64,000 nucleotides of DNA from Arthrobacter sp. PvP023 (lineage in GTDB: Bacteria > Actinomycetota > Actinomycetes > Actinomycetales > Micrococcaceae): positions 4,030,001 to 4,094,000 of the forward strand of contig NZ_JAFIBI010000001.1 in NCBI RefSeq assembly GCF_017832975.1. Direction: 5' to 3'. The position numbers and the translations under genes were made by a program. The notes under the pieces are model-generated. The model was not told the origin of the DNA and did no database searches. It saw only the letters and a list, made by a program, of their open reading frames with translations. Shown piece after piece: positions 16,460 to 24,952 of the stretch (position 1 is its first letter; every line of letters begins with the position of its first letter).

Positions 16460-19400
16460 GTGTTTCTTCTTGAACCGGAAGTACCGGACCAGGTGCAGGA
16501 CCTGGTCTTCTCCGCGAGCGATCTGGTCATCGCTGCAACGTGCGAGTATCAGTTGCTGCGCAAGTTGGACGAAAAACTGGGCCGCTCCCCTAAAGCCGAG
16601 TTCGAGCCTGACGAAATGCTGGCGCGCACAGCGAAGCTTGGGGACATCCACGAACACAAAGTCCTGGACAAGTTCCTTGACGAGTTCGGTCCCTCGGATC
16701 CCGTCACCGGCCGCGGCGTGTACGACGTCGCGGCAGCCACCACCATGGACCGCGCCACCCTGCAGGCCAAGCATGCCGAATCCATCAACGCGCTGCGGGC
16801 GGGAGCGGACGTCGTCTTCCAGGCGGCCTTCTTTGACGGCCGCTTCCACGGCCGTTCCGACTTCCTGGTCAAAAAGGACGACGGCAGCTACGCCGTGTAC
16901 GACACCAAACTGGCCCACCATGCCAAAGTGACGGCGCTGCTCCAGCTTGCCGCTTACGGAGACCAGCTGCTTCAGGCCGGAATAGAACCCGACCCCGCTG
17001 TCACCCTGGTCCTCGGGGCCACAGTGGAGACAGCCGGAGGCGGGTTCGACTATGTCCGCAGCAGCCACAAACTGGCGGACATCCTCCCGGTCTTCCGCGA
17101 ACGGCGGGAAAGGTTCCTGGCCCTGACGGCCGGCCACCGGAACCAGCCGGACACCGTAGGCTGGGGCGCACCCGGTGTTGTTGCCTGCGGCCGGTGCGAC
17201 TACTGCCAGGAACAGGTCAAAGCGACTGACGATCTCCTCCTGGTGGCGCGGATGAACTCGGCGCAGCGGAAGAAACTCCACGAGCAGGGCATCTTCACCG
17301 TCAAGCAGCTGGCCGACGCGACGTTGCCCGGCGCCAGCCCGTCCTTGCTGCGGATGCAGGACCAGGCCCGGATGCAGAGCAATGCTGGCACGGCGGAGGG
17401 TTCGGTCAGCTACGTCAAGGACGGCGAACAGCACAGCATCAGCTACCGGGTCATCCCGGAGAACACTCTGGCAGAACTGCCCCCGCCGAGCCCCGGAGAT
17501 ATCTTCTTCGACTTCGAAGGCGATCCGCTGTGGCAGGACGCCGCCACCGGAATCTGGGGCCTTGAGTATCTGTTCGGGGTTATCGAAGCGCCTTCGGCAC
17601 CGGATGGCCGGACCGTGTTCAAGCCGTTCTGGGCCCACAACCGCGCGGCGGAAAAGCAGGCCTTCCTCGATTTCCTGGACTACGTGGAGGACAGGCGGCG
17701 CCAATACCCGGACATGCACGTGTACCACTACGCCGCCTACGAGAAGACTGCCCTCCGCAAACTCTCGGTCATGCATGTCGCGGGAGAGGACACCGTGGAC
17801 ACGTGGCTGCGGGACGGGCTACTCGTGGACCTGTACCAGACCGTGCGGAACAGCATCCGGATCTCCGAGAACTCGTACAGCATCAAGAAACTCGAGCCGC
17901 TCTACATGGGCAGCAACCTCCGCTCGGGTGACGTGAAGGACGCGGGGGCATCGGTGGTGGCGTATGCAGACTACTGCGAGGCGCGCGACGCCGGTCTTGC
18001 CGAGGACGCAGCAGCCATCCTTGCCGGCATCTCGGACTACAACGAATACGACTGCCTCTCCACGCTGGAGCTCCGCGACTGGCTGCTGCGGCTGGCTGCC
18101 GAGCGCGGAATCGGCGCCGCTCCGGTCGCCCATCCGGGCGGAAACGATGGGGCACCCGGAGACGCAGGGCGCTCCGAAGATTTAGGCCGGGCGGCACCTG
18201 ATTCCGGAGACGGTGCCGCAGTCCGGCGTTCTGAACTCGCCATTCGGGCTTTCCTCGGCCGGGCGGCGGAGTTCCGTGCCGCAGGGGGTGAGCTCGGCAG
18301 CCCGGAGGCCGATGTTCAAGCCGTCGCCATGGTGGAGGCGGCTGTGAGCTACCACCGCCGTGAGCGCAAGGCATTTTGGTGGGCCCACTTTGACCGCTGC
18401 GAGAGCGGACCGGACACCCACCAGCAGGACCGCAACGTCTTCCTCGTCGAGGAAGCCCGCATCCTCGACGACTGGCACAAGGTAGGCACCAGGCTCCCCG
18501 AGCGCAGGGTGCAGCTGACCGGCACAGTCAGCGCCGGCTCGGACCTCCGCGAAGGCAGCAAATGGTTCCGGATGTATGACCGTCCATTGCCCGCGGGGCT
18601 CGAGGGCACAGGCAGCGACGGCTCGGGCCGTAACGGGTGGTTCGGGACCGAGGTCCTGGAGCTTGGCCACGAGGACGGCAGGGATACCGTGGTGATCCGG
18701 GACCGCCTGCACCGGAAGATCGAGCCGCATAACAACCTGCCCATAGCGCTTACCGAAGACCAGCCTGTCGCCACCAAGAGCCTGGAGGAGGCGCTGGCCC
18801 TGCTGGCTGACCAGGTAGCCGCCGGCCTCCCGGATGCTTCGGCGGAGACCCCGGGAGAGCCCGTGTTCCGGAAGCATCCGGCATTGGACCTGGTGCGCAG
18901 GGTTCCGCCGCGGCTGGTGACAGGCGGGGCTCTTCCCGAGCCGGCGGCTGGCGCGGACCGCTTCATCGACGCCATCACGGCAGCCGTGGAGGCCCTCGAC
19001 CACTCCTATCTGGCCGTCCAGGGACCGCCTGGCACCGGCAAGACCCATGTCGGTTCCCATGTCATTGCCCGGCTCGTGGGCCGGGGCTGGAAGGTGGGCG
19101 TAGTTGCCCAGTCACATGCGGTGGTGGAGAACCTCCTCTGCACCGCCGTGGAAAAAGCGGGAGTGGACCCGCGAAGGGTCGCCAAGGACGTCAAGCACGA
19201 CGGCGCCCTGCCGTGGGACCACCGCGCTGCCGCCGACGTGGACCGGCTGCTCAGCTCTCCGGGAGGAGCACTGGTGGGCGGCACTGCCTGGACCATGACC
19301 GGCTCCACCGTGCCCGCCGGGTCCCTGGATCTTCTGGTAATCGACGAGGCCGGGCAGTTCTCCCTCGCCAACACACTGGCTGTTGCCCAGGCAAGCCCGC

Positions 19401-20140
19401 GGCTGCTGTTGCTCGGTGATCCGCAGCAGCTCCCCCAGGTCAGCCAGGGCACCCACCCCGAGCCGGTCAACGAGTCCGCCCTGGGCTGGATCTCTGCGGG
19501 CCATGCCACGCTTCCGCCGGAGCTTGGCTACTTCCTGGCGGATACGTGGCGCATGGCGTCGCCGCTGTGCGCAGCCGTTTCGGAGCTTTCCTACGAGGGC
19601 AGGCTGCAGTCCGCCACCGCCGCTGACCTGCGGTTTCTGGCGGGCGTCCCTGCCGGAATCGACACCGTGATGGTTGCCCACAGTGGCAACATCACGTCGT
19701 CCCCGGAGGAAGCCGCTGAAGTGGTGCACCAGGTGGGCCGGCATCTGGGCCTGCCCTGGCACGATGAAACCGGCGACCGCCCGCTGGGGCCGGAGGACAT
19801 CCTGGTGGTGGCGGCCTACAACGCGCAGGTGAACCTGATCAGGGACGCCCTCGACGCAGCCGGCCACAGGGCGGTCCGCGTGGGCACCGTGGACAAGTTC
19901 CAGGGCCAGGAGGCTGCCGTGGTGATTGTGTCCATGGCGTGTTCTGCGGTGGCCGAGGCTCCGCGCGGCATGGAGTTCCTGCTCTCCCGGAACCGGATCA
20001 ACGTGGCGGTGTCGCGCGGCAAGTGGCGTGCCGTAGTGGTGCGCGCCCCGGAACTGACCAACTACCTGCCCACCCATCCCGAGGGCCTCGAACAGCTGGG
20101 CGGTTTTATCGGGCTGTGCCAGCGGTCGGTGAACGTGTAG
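16460..20140 (+). CDS. TM0106-type RecB-like nuclease fused to RNase-H-like and SF1 helicase domains
   Basis: 1,226 residues. N-terminal RecB-family nuclease (about 10-160), with GRSDFLVKKDD and the catalytic VYDTKLA near residues 145-152. A Cys cluster follows (CGRCDYC, about 244-250). A predicted 3'-5' exonuclease/RNase-H-like domain begins near residue 347 (IFFDFEGDP). The C-terminal Upf1/Dna2-like SF1 helicase has Walker A GPPGTGKT (855-862), Walker B IDEAGQ (about 960), GDPQQLPQV, DKFQGQEA and NVAVSR motifs. This is the full TM0106 fusion, thought to act in DNA repair or processing; direct evidence is sparse. Start is GTG 16460 with GAGG just upstream. Confidence 0.9.
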   Translation: MFLLEPEVPDQVQDLVFSASDLVIAATCEYQLLRKLDEKLGRSPKAEFEPDEMLARTAKLGDIHEHKVLDKFLDEFGPSDPVTGRGVYDVAAATTMDRATLQAKHAESINALRAGADVVFQAAFFDGRFHGRSDFLVKKDDGSYAVYDTKLAHHAKVTALLQLAAYGDQLLQAGIEPDPAVTLVLGATVETAGGGFDYVRSSHKLADILPVFRERRERFLALTAGHRNQPDTVGWGAPGVVACGRCDYCQEQVKATDDLLLVARMNSAQRKKLHEQGIFTVKQLADATLPGASPSLLRMQDQARMQSNAGTAEGSVSYVKDGEQHSISYRVIPENTLAELPPPSPGDIFFDFEGDPLWQDAATGIWGLEYLFGVIEAPSAPDGRTVFKPFWAHNRAAEKQAFLDFLDYVEDRRRQYPDMHVYHYAAYEKTALRKLSVMHVAGEDTVDTWLRDGLLVDLYQTVRNSIRISENSYSIKKLEPLYMGSNLRSGDVKDAGASVVAYADYCEARDAGLAEDAAAILAGISDYNEYDCLSTLELRDWLLRLAAERGIGAAPVAHPGGNDGAPGDAGRSEDLGRAAPDSGDGAAVRRSELAIRAFLGRAAEFRAAGGELGSPEADVQAVAMVEAAVSYHRRERKAFWWAHFDRCESGPDTHQQDRNVFLVEEARILDDWHKVGTRLPERRVQLTGTVSAGSDLREGSKWFRMYDRPLPAGLEGTGSDGSGRNGWFGTEVLELGHEDGRDTVVIRDRLHRKIEPHNNLPIALTEDQPVATKSLEEALALLADQVAAGLPDASAETPGEPVFRKHPALDLVRRVPPRLVTGGALPEPAAGADRFIDAITAAVEALDHSYLAVQGPPGTGKTHVGSHVIARLVGRGWKVGVVAQSHAVVENLLCTAVEKAGVDPRRVAKDVKHDGALPWDHRAAADVDRLLSSPGGALVGGTAWTMTGSTVPAGSLDLLVIDEAGQFSLANTLAVAQASPRLLLLGDPQQLPQVSQGTHPEPVNESALGWISAGHATLPPELGYFLADTWRMASPLCAAVSELSYEGRLQSATAADLRFLAGVPAGIDTVMVAHSGNITSSPEEAAEVVHQVGRHLGLPWHDETGDRPLGPEDILVVAAYNAQVNLIRDALDAAGHRAVRVGTVDKFQGQEAAVVIVSMACSAVAEAPRGMEFLLSRNRINVAVSRGKWRAVVVRAPELTNYLPTHPEGLEQLGGFIGLCQRSVNV

Positions 20141-20173
20141 GGGCCATCAGCAGTGCCTCTTCAAGCCGGCGCC

Positions 20174-21013
20174 TCATCCAGCCAGTGCCTCATCCAGCAC
20201 CGCACCGAAGTTACCGGCGTCGTGCGCGAAGCGGCCCAGGAACAATCCGGAAACGCCGCCCAGTCCGGGCAGGAGGCCAGGCTTCGCTGAACCGCCGTAG
20301 ATGACCGGAAGCTCCCGCAACCCGTGCGCGGCGAGCAGGCCGCGGAGGTGATTGACGACGTCGGACACGTACCCCGCGTTGGCGGGCTCGGCGGCGCCGA
20401 TGGCCCAGACGGGCTCGTAAGCGACGATGAGGCGCGAGGCCAGTTCCCAGTCGCCCCCAACGGCAGCCTCAATCTGCCCGTGCACAAAGCCTGCGGCTGC
20501 CCGGGCCGCAACGGCGGCGTCGCCGTCGGAGGCGTCCGCCAAGGAGTCCTCGCCGACGCACAGCAGGGGCGTCAGCCCGGCGTCGGCGGCGGCCCGGACC
20601 TTCAGCGCCACCATGGAATCGTTTTCGCCGAAGTGCGCCCGGCGTTCGGCGTGGCCGATCTCCACCAGGCGGACGCCGAGCTCCGCGAGCATGGACGGCG
20701 CCACCTCCCCGGTCCACGGGCCGTCCGCCCAGCCGCAGTTCTGCGCACCGAGCAGCATTGGCGAACCGGCCAGGAGAGCGGCGGCCGCCGGCAGCGCCGG
20801 GAAGGACGGGATCACAAACGGGACAACCCGCCCGGCCGCCAGGGCCGGACGGGAGTCCACTTCGTGCCGCAGGCGCTCCAGCCAGTCCAAGGTGTCCCGG
20901 TAGCCCAGGTACATCTTGGTGCTGACGCCGACATACGTGACGGAGTCCGTGACCGAGTCGATAGCACTGTCAGTGACTGTGCCCGTGTCCTGGCTGGTTG
21001 AAGCGTGCTGCAT
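20174..21013 (-). CDS. Triose-phosphate-isomerase-like tetrulose-phosphate isomerase
   Basis: 279 residues in the TIM family. The catalytic Lys (STKMYLGY), His (EIGHAERR) and Glu (AYEPVWAIG) are all present, as is the phosphate loop (YGGSAKP). It differs from glycolytic TIM (VSTKMYLG for the usual NWKMN; GHAERR for GHSERR) and has a 25-residue Ser/Thr/Asp-rich N-terminal extension. Relatives in erythritol operons (EryH/TpiA2 of Brucella; LerI-type enzymes of mycobacteria) isomerise C4 ketose phosphates. The operon supports that role here rather than glycolysis. It is the last gene of the operon. Confidence 0.85.
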   Translation of the reverse strand: MQHASTSQDTGTVTDSAIDSVTDSVTYVGVSTKMYLGYRDTLDWLERLRHEVDSRPALAAGRVVPFVIPSFPALPAAAALLAGSPMLLGAQNCGWADGPWTGEVAPSMLAELGVRLVEIGHAERRAHFGENDSMVALKVRAAADAGLTPLLCVGEDSLADASDGDAAVAARAAAGFVHGQIEAAVGGDWELASRLIVAYEPVWAIGAAEPANAGYVSDVVNHLRGLLAAHGLRELPVIYGGSAKPGLLPGLGGVSGLFLGRFAHDAGNFGAVLDEALAG

Positions 21014-21064
21014 CTGTGTTGCTTTCTTGCTGGTGTGTTTTCCTATTGGCGACAGCGTCCGGAC

Positions 21065-22414
21065 TCACTTCTCGAGAAGTTCGTCCGCCTTGTTCTGGAA
21101 CCGCTTGGTCGCGAACATCATGGCGGCCGCCAGGAACGGCAGGACGCCGAGGGCGTAGACGCCCATGGTTCCCGTGTCGGACGCCGTGACCTGGTTGACC
21201 GTGGTGCGCAGGATCGGGGCCACGAAACCGCCCAGGTTGCCCAGCGAGTTGATCAGGCCGATGCCCGCCGCGGCCGCCGTGCCGGTGAGGAAAGCGGTCG
21301 GGTAGGACCATGCGATGGGCCCGATCGACAGGAAGCTGCACACCGCAAGAGTGATGAAGATGATGCCCAGTGCCGGGATATGGTTTGCGCCGGCCCAGGC
21401 CGAGCCGAAGATGCAGAGCCCGGTGGAGATGAACAGCCCCGTGCCCCACACCCGGCGGCGGACGATGGTGTTGGCTGCCTTGCCGATGAAGTAGCAGGCG
21501 AAGATGCCGAAGAACCACGGGATGGCCGCCAGGAGTCCCACCGCGAAGCCAACCTTCTGGCCCGTCAGCTGCGCCACCTGCTGCGGCAGGTAGAACGTCA
21601 CGCCGTACACTGCCACCTGGAGGCAGAAGTAGATGACCGTGAAGTACCAGACCTTGCGGTTCTTCATGGCGGCGAGCACGCCCCGGGGGCCGGTTTCCTC
21701 CTTGACGGTGTCCTCCAGTGCCATGACATCCAGCAGCGCCTTCTTTTCGCCCGGGTTCAGGAACTTGGCGTCCTGCGGGCTGTTGATCAGGAAGAAGTAC
21801 GCGGCAATGCCGGCCAGGACCGCGAGCATGCCTTCAACGAAGAACATGACCTGCCAGCCGGCCACACCGGGAACCTGGTCGCCGATGTTGATCAGCCAGC
21901 CGGACAGCGGCGCGCCCATCATCTGGGAAAACGGCTGAGCCAGGTAGAAGATGGCAAACATTTTCACTCGGACCTTGTTCGGGAACCAGGCCGCCAGGAA
22001 CATGATGACGCCCGGGAACAGGCCGGCTTCGGTGACACCCAGCAGGAAGCGCAGGATGATGAAGGAGGTCTCGCCCTGGACGAAGGCGAAGCACGCGGAC
22101 ACAATGCCCCAGGTGATGGCGATGCGGGCCAGCCACACCTTGGCACCGAACTTGGTCAGTAGCAGGTTGCTGGGGATTTCGAACAGTGCGTAGCCGATGA
22201 AGAAGATGCCGGCGCCAAGGGCGTAGGCCCCGGCGGTGACCCCGCGGTCCACACCAAGCGCTGCTTCTGCGAAGCCGACGTTGGTGCGGTCCAGGAAAGC
22301 CACCACATACAGGATGACCAGCATCGGCATCAGCCGGAACGAGGCCTTGGAAATCGCCGATTTGAGGACCGGTGAATCCAGGAGCTCCTTGGTGGATGTT
22401 GCTGTTAGGGACAT
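21065..22414 (-). CDS. MFS permease, anion/polyol symporter type
   Basis: 449 residues with about 12 membrane segments. FLDRTNVGFAEAAL near the N-terminus is typical of the anion:cation symporter (phthalate/glucarate permease) branch of the major facilitator superfamily. AGAGGAG five bases upstream fixes the ATG at 22414 rather than the TTG before it. Within this operon it is the only transporter and presumably brings in the C4 substrate. Relatives usually carry organic acids, so the cargo could instead be a tetronate; this is unresolved. Confidence 0.87.
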   Translation of the reverse strand: MSLTATSTKELLDSPVLKSAISKASFRLMPMLVILYVVAFLDRTNVGFAEAALGVDRGVTAGAYALGAGIFFIGYALFEIPSNLLLTKFGAKVWLARIAITWGIVSACFAFVQGETSFIILRFLLGVTEAGLFPGVIMFLAAWFPNKVRVKMFAIFYLAQPFSQMMGAPLSGWLINIGDQVPGVAGWQVMFFVEGMLAVLAGIAAYFFLINSPQDAKFLNPGEKKALLDVMALEDTVKEETGPRGVLAAMKNRKVWYFTVIYFCLQVAVYGVTFYLPQQVAQLTGQKVGFAVGLLAAIPWFFGIFACYFIGKAANTIVRRRVWGTGLFISTGLCIFGSAWAGANHIPALGIIFITLAVCSFLSIGPIAWSYPTAFLTGTAAAAGIGLINSLGNLGGFVAPILRTTVNQVTASDTGTMGVYALGVLPFLAAAMMFATKRFQNKADELLEK

Positions 22415-22466
22415 CAAAACTCCTCTTTGAGTAAATCAGTTGCGAACGAAGGTGGTGCCTGGGGTC

Positions 22467-22598
22467 CTAGCGGGAGAATGCGATGATCATGATTCCGGCG
22501 AGGCAGGCGAGGATGCCCACGGCGAGGTAGATCCGGCGTTCGCGGCTCCAGGACCTGAGCCCCGTCACCTGGGATGTTGCTGGTTTGTGCTGTGCCAT
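22467..22598 (-). CDS. 43-residue single-pass membrane microprotein
   Basis: A short frame between the SDR and MFS genes, starting at ATG 22598 with AGGGAAGG upstream and ending TAG. It has a polar, basic N-terminal half (MAQHKPATSQ...SWSRERR) followed by one hydrophobic helix (about 23-41, IYLAVGILACLAGIMIIAF) and a final Ser-Arg. The positive-inside rule predicts a cytoplasmic N-terminus. It is spaced 12 bases from the SDR gene and 52 from the MFS gene, as an operon member would be. Family unrecognised; a helper of the permease is a guess from position. Confidence 0.65.
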   Translation of the reverse strand: MAQHKPATSQVTGLRSWSRERRIYLAVGILACLAGIMIIAFSR

Positions 22599-22610
22599 GG
22601 GTGGCCTTCC

Positions 22611-23378
22611 CTAGTGCATGTAGAGTCCGCCATCCACATTCAGCGTCTGGCCGGAGATGTAACCGGCGTCCTCGCTGATGAGGAAGGCGATGGCTGCTGC
22701 GATGTCGCGTGTGGATCCGACCCGGTTGACCACCAGGTCCTTGGTGAGTTCGTCCTTGCGTTCCTGGCTGAGCGTGCCGCCCATGATGTCGGTATCGATG
22801 GGGCCCGGGGAGATGGCGTTGACGGTGATGTCGTACTCCCCCAGTTCGCGTGCCGTGGCGCGGGTCAGGCCGATCACGCCGGCCTTCGCCACCGAGTACG
22901 GCGTCTTGGAGAACGTGCCGCCGCCGCGCTGCGCGGATACGGAGGAGATGTTGACGATGCGTCCGATCCGGTTCTTGACCATGGATTCGGCCACGCGGCG
23001 GGTGGCGTAATGGACGCCATTGAGGTTGATGTTCAGCACGCGGTCCCATTCGGCGGCGTCCAGTTCCAGGTACGGAACCGGTGAACTGACGCCGGCCACG
23101 TTGGCCAAGGCAACGATCTGCGGCAGCTCCGCTTCGATCTGATCGATCGCGTTGCGGACGGAAGTTTCATCGGCCACGTTGGCTCCGACACCGAAGGCCT
23201 GGACACCGTACTGGGCGGCCAGTTCCTTGGCTGCGGCCTTGCACAGGGCGTCGTCCAGGTCGATGATGCCGATGTTCCAGCCCTGCGCGGCCAGGTAGTT
23301 GACGGTGGCCCGGCCGATGCCGCGCTCGGAGACGGCTCCGGTGACGATTGCGGTGCGTTCTGCGGGGAAAATGCTCAT
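22611..23378 (-). CDS. Short-chain dehydrogenase/reductase, probable C4 polyol dehydrogenase
   Basis: 255 residues, a classical SDR. Cofactor loop TGAVSERGIG (about 14-23), Asp after strand two (IIDLDD, favouring NAD), NVAG, catalytic Ser in NISSVSAQ and YSVAKAG with the Tyr and Lys. The PGPIDTD segment is usual for the family. In this operon it would oxidise a C4 polyol (threitol or erythritol) to erythrulose, the substrate of the kinase. Which stereoisomer is not predictable. An ATG start at 23378 is preceded by AGGAGC. Confidence 0.85.
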   Translation of the reverse strand: MSIFPAERTAIVTGAVSERGIGRATVNYLAAQGWNIGIIDLDDALCKAAAKELAAQYGVQAFGVGANVADETSVRNAIDQIEAELPQIVALANVAGVSSPVPYLELDAAEWDRVLNINLNGVHYATRRVAESMVKNRIGRIVNISSVSAQRGGGTFSKTPYSVAKAGVIGLTRATARELGEYDITVNAISPGPIDTDIMGGTLSQERKDELTKDLVVNRVGSTRDIAAAIAFLISEDAGYISGQTLNVDGGLYMH

Positions 23379-23447
23379 GAGTGTGCTCCTGAATGATGAC
23401 GAACGGGAAATCCTTGCCCGGCGATGGGGCCGGCGGCAGGGCAGGTC

Positions 23448-24458
23448 CTAATGGATCGGGGCGGGGCCGAGGTCTTCGAGAAGCTGCTGCATGGCGACGT
23501 AGGCCTTGTTGCGGTACGCGATCAACTCGGGGGTGCGCTCGGCCGGAACGTTGAGGAAGCCCGCACCGGTCTTGGTGCCCAGCTTCCCGGCGTCCACCAG
23601 GTCCGTGAGGATCTTGGGGGTGGCGAACCGCTCCGGGAAGTCGGTCTGGAGGGACTTGTAGCAGAAGTTGTAGACGTCCAGCCCGGCCATGTCCGCGATG
23701 GCAAACGGACCGAAGAACGGCAGGCGGAAGCCGAAGGTGGTGCGGACAAGGGTGTCCACGTCGTCCGCCGTCGCAATGCCCTGCTCCACCAGCTGCGCCG
23801 CTTCGTGGAAGAGCGCATACTGCAGGCGGTTGAGCACGAAGCCGGTGACGTCCTTGACGACCGCCGTCTGCTTGCCGGCGGCGTGGACCAGGTCGCGGGC
23901 TGCGCCGACGGTGGCCGCCGAGGTGCCGGCGTGAGGGATGATCTCGACACCGGGGATGAAGGGCGAGGGGTTGGAGAAGTGCACGCCGAGGAACCGCTCC
24001 GGGTTGGTGACCGGTTCGGACAGTTCGGCGATGGAGATGGTGGAGGTGTTGGAGCCGATGATGGCGTCCGGCCGGGCGGCGGCGCTGATGCGGGCCAGGG
24101 TCTGGTGCTTGATGGCGATGACCTCGGGAACGGCTTCCTCGATGAAGTCCGCGTCCGCCACGGCTTCCTCAATGTCCTTGGCGGCCCAGAGGTTCTGCTT
24201 CAGGATCTCTGTGGAACCGGCGGGGAACAGGCCGTCGGCCACAAACTGGTCCGATTCCGCCAGCAGGCGGTCGTAGTTGCTTTGCGCCACTTCGGCGGAC
24301 ACATCGGCGAGTGCAACCCGGGCCCCGCCGAGCGCCAGGACCTGCGCGATCCCGCCGCCCATGTAGCCGGAGCCGACGACGGCGATCTTCCGGGCGCTGT
24401 TCACGTCAAACGTCGCTGTGTTTTCCGCGTTTGCTGGGCCTTTTGCTGTTTCGGTCAT
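23448..24458 (-). CDS. 3-hydroxyacyl-CoA dehydrogenase-family protein in the polyol operon
   Basis: 336 residues from ATG 24458 (GAAGG upstream). Rossmann loop VVGSGYMGGGIA near residues 26-37, SNTSTISI, the active-site His in GVHFSNP and the C-terminal helical domain (DVTGFVLNRLQYALFHEAAQ) match the 3-hydroxybutyryl-CoA dehydrogenase superfamily. That superfamily also includes L-gulonate 3-dehydrogenase and carnitine dehydrogenase. It lies 2 bases from the RpiB-like gene, firmly inside the operon. No step of the known erythritol or threitol pathways uses this family, so its substrate here is open; a C4 hydroxy acid is plausible. Confidence 0.85.
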   Translation of the reverse strand: MTETAKGPANAENTATFDVNSARKIAVVGSGYMGGGIAQVLALGGARVALADVSAEVAQSNYDRLLAESDQFVADGLFPAGSTEILKQNLWAAKDIEEAVADADFIEEAVPEVIAIKHQTLARISAAARPDAIIGSNTSTISIAELSEPVTNPERFLGVHFSNPSPFIPGVEIIPHAGTSAATVGAARDLVHAAGKQTAVVKDVTGFVLNRLQYALFHEAAQLVEQGIATADDVDTLVRTTFGFRLPFFGPFAIADMAGLDVYNFCYKSLQTDFPERFATPKILTDLVDAGKLGTKTGAGFLNVPAERTPELIAYRNKAYVAMQQLLEDLGPAPIH

Positions 24459-24460
24459 GA

Positions 24461-24952
24461 TCAGACTGCCTTCGTGTAGTCGGGCTCGTAGGAGCAGATG
24501 GCGTCCACCTTGGCGGCGGAGGATGATGTCTCGTCGAAACGGTAGTCGAGCCATTCGCCCACCAGTTTCTTGGCCAGTTCCAGGCCGATCACGCGCTGGC
24601 CCATGGTGAGGACCTGGGCATTGTTGCTCAGGACCGACCGTTCCACGGAGTAGCCGTCATGGGCGGTGACGGCGCGGATCCCGGGGACCTTGTTGGCCGC
24701 GATGGCCACGCCCAGTCCGGTGCCGCAGATCAGCAACGCACGGTCCGCTTCGCCGTCGGCCACCTTGCGGGCGGCGTCGACGGCGACGTGCGGGTACGCG
24801 GTTGAGTCGTTGGCGCCGACGCCCACATCCGTGACGGACGCGACCCGGCTGTCCGCTTCGAGGAGCGCCTTCAGCGCTTCCTTGTATTCGACGCCCGCTT
24901 CATCGTTTCCGATGACAATGCGCCAGCCTGCAGTGCTCTTGTCCGCGCTCAT
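24461..24952 (-). CDS. RpiB/LacAB-family C4 sugar-phosphate isomerase
   Basis: 163 residues in the RpiB family. ICGTGLGVAIAANKVPGIRA (about 75-94) and LTMGQRVIGLELA (about 114-126) match the active-site region with its Cys. GNDEAG replaces the GSDHAG of true ribose-5-phosphate isomerase B, and the usual HN of the HNDANVL segment is SN, both consistent with a C4 specialist. In Brucella the homologue EryI interconverts erythrulose and erythrose 4-phosphates; mycobacterial DerI-type enzymes are similar. The first four bases overlap the kinase gene. Confidence 0.85.
   Translation of the reverse strand: MSADKSTAGWRIVIGNDEAGVEYKEALKALLEADSRVASVTDVGVGANDSTAYPHVAVDAARKVADGEADRALLICGTGLGVAIAANKVPGIRAVTAHDGYSVERSVLSNNAQVLTMGQRVIGLELAKKLVGEWLDYRFDETSSSAAKVDAICSYEPDYTKAV

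Noticed and set aside
20174..21013. The glycolytic triosephosphate isomerase
   Set aside because: Sequence deviations and position inside the polyol operon argue for a specialised enzyme; glycolytic neighbours (gap, pgk) are absent.
24461..24952. Housekeeping ribose-5-phosphate isomerase B
   Set aside because: Lacks the GSDHAG and HN motifs and is embedded in the polyol operon.
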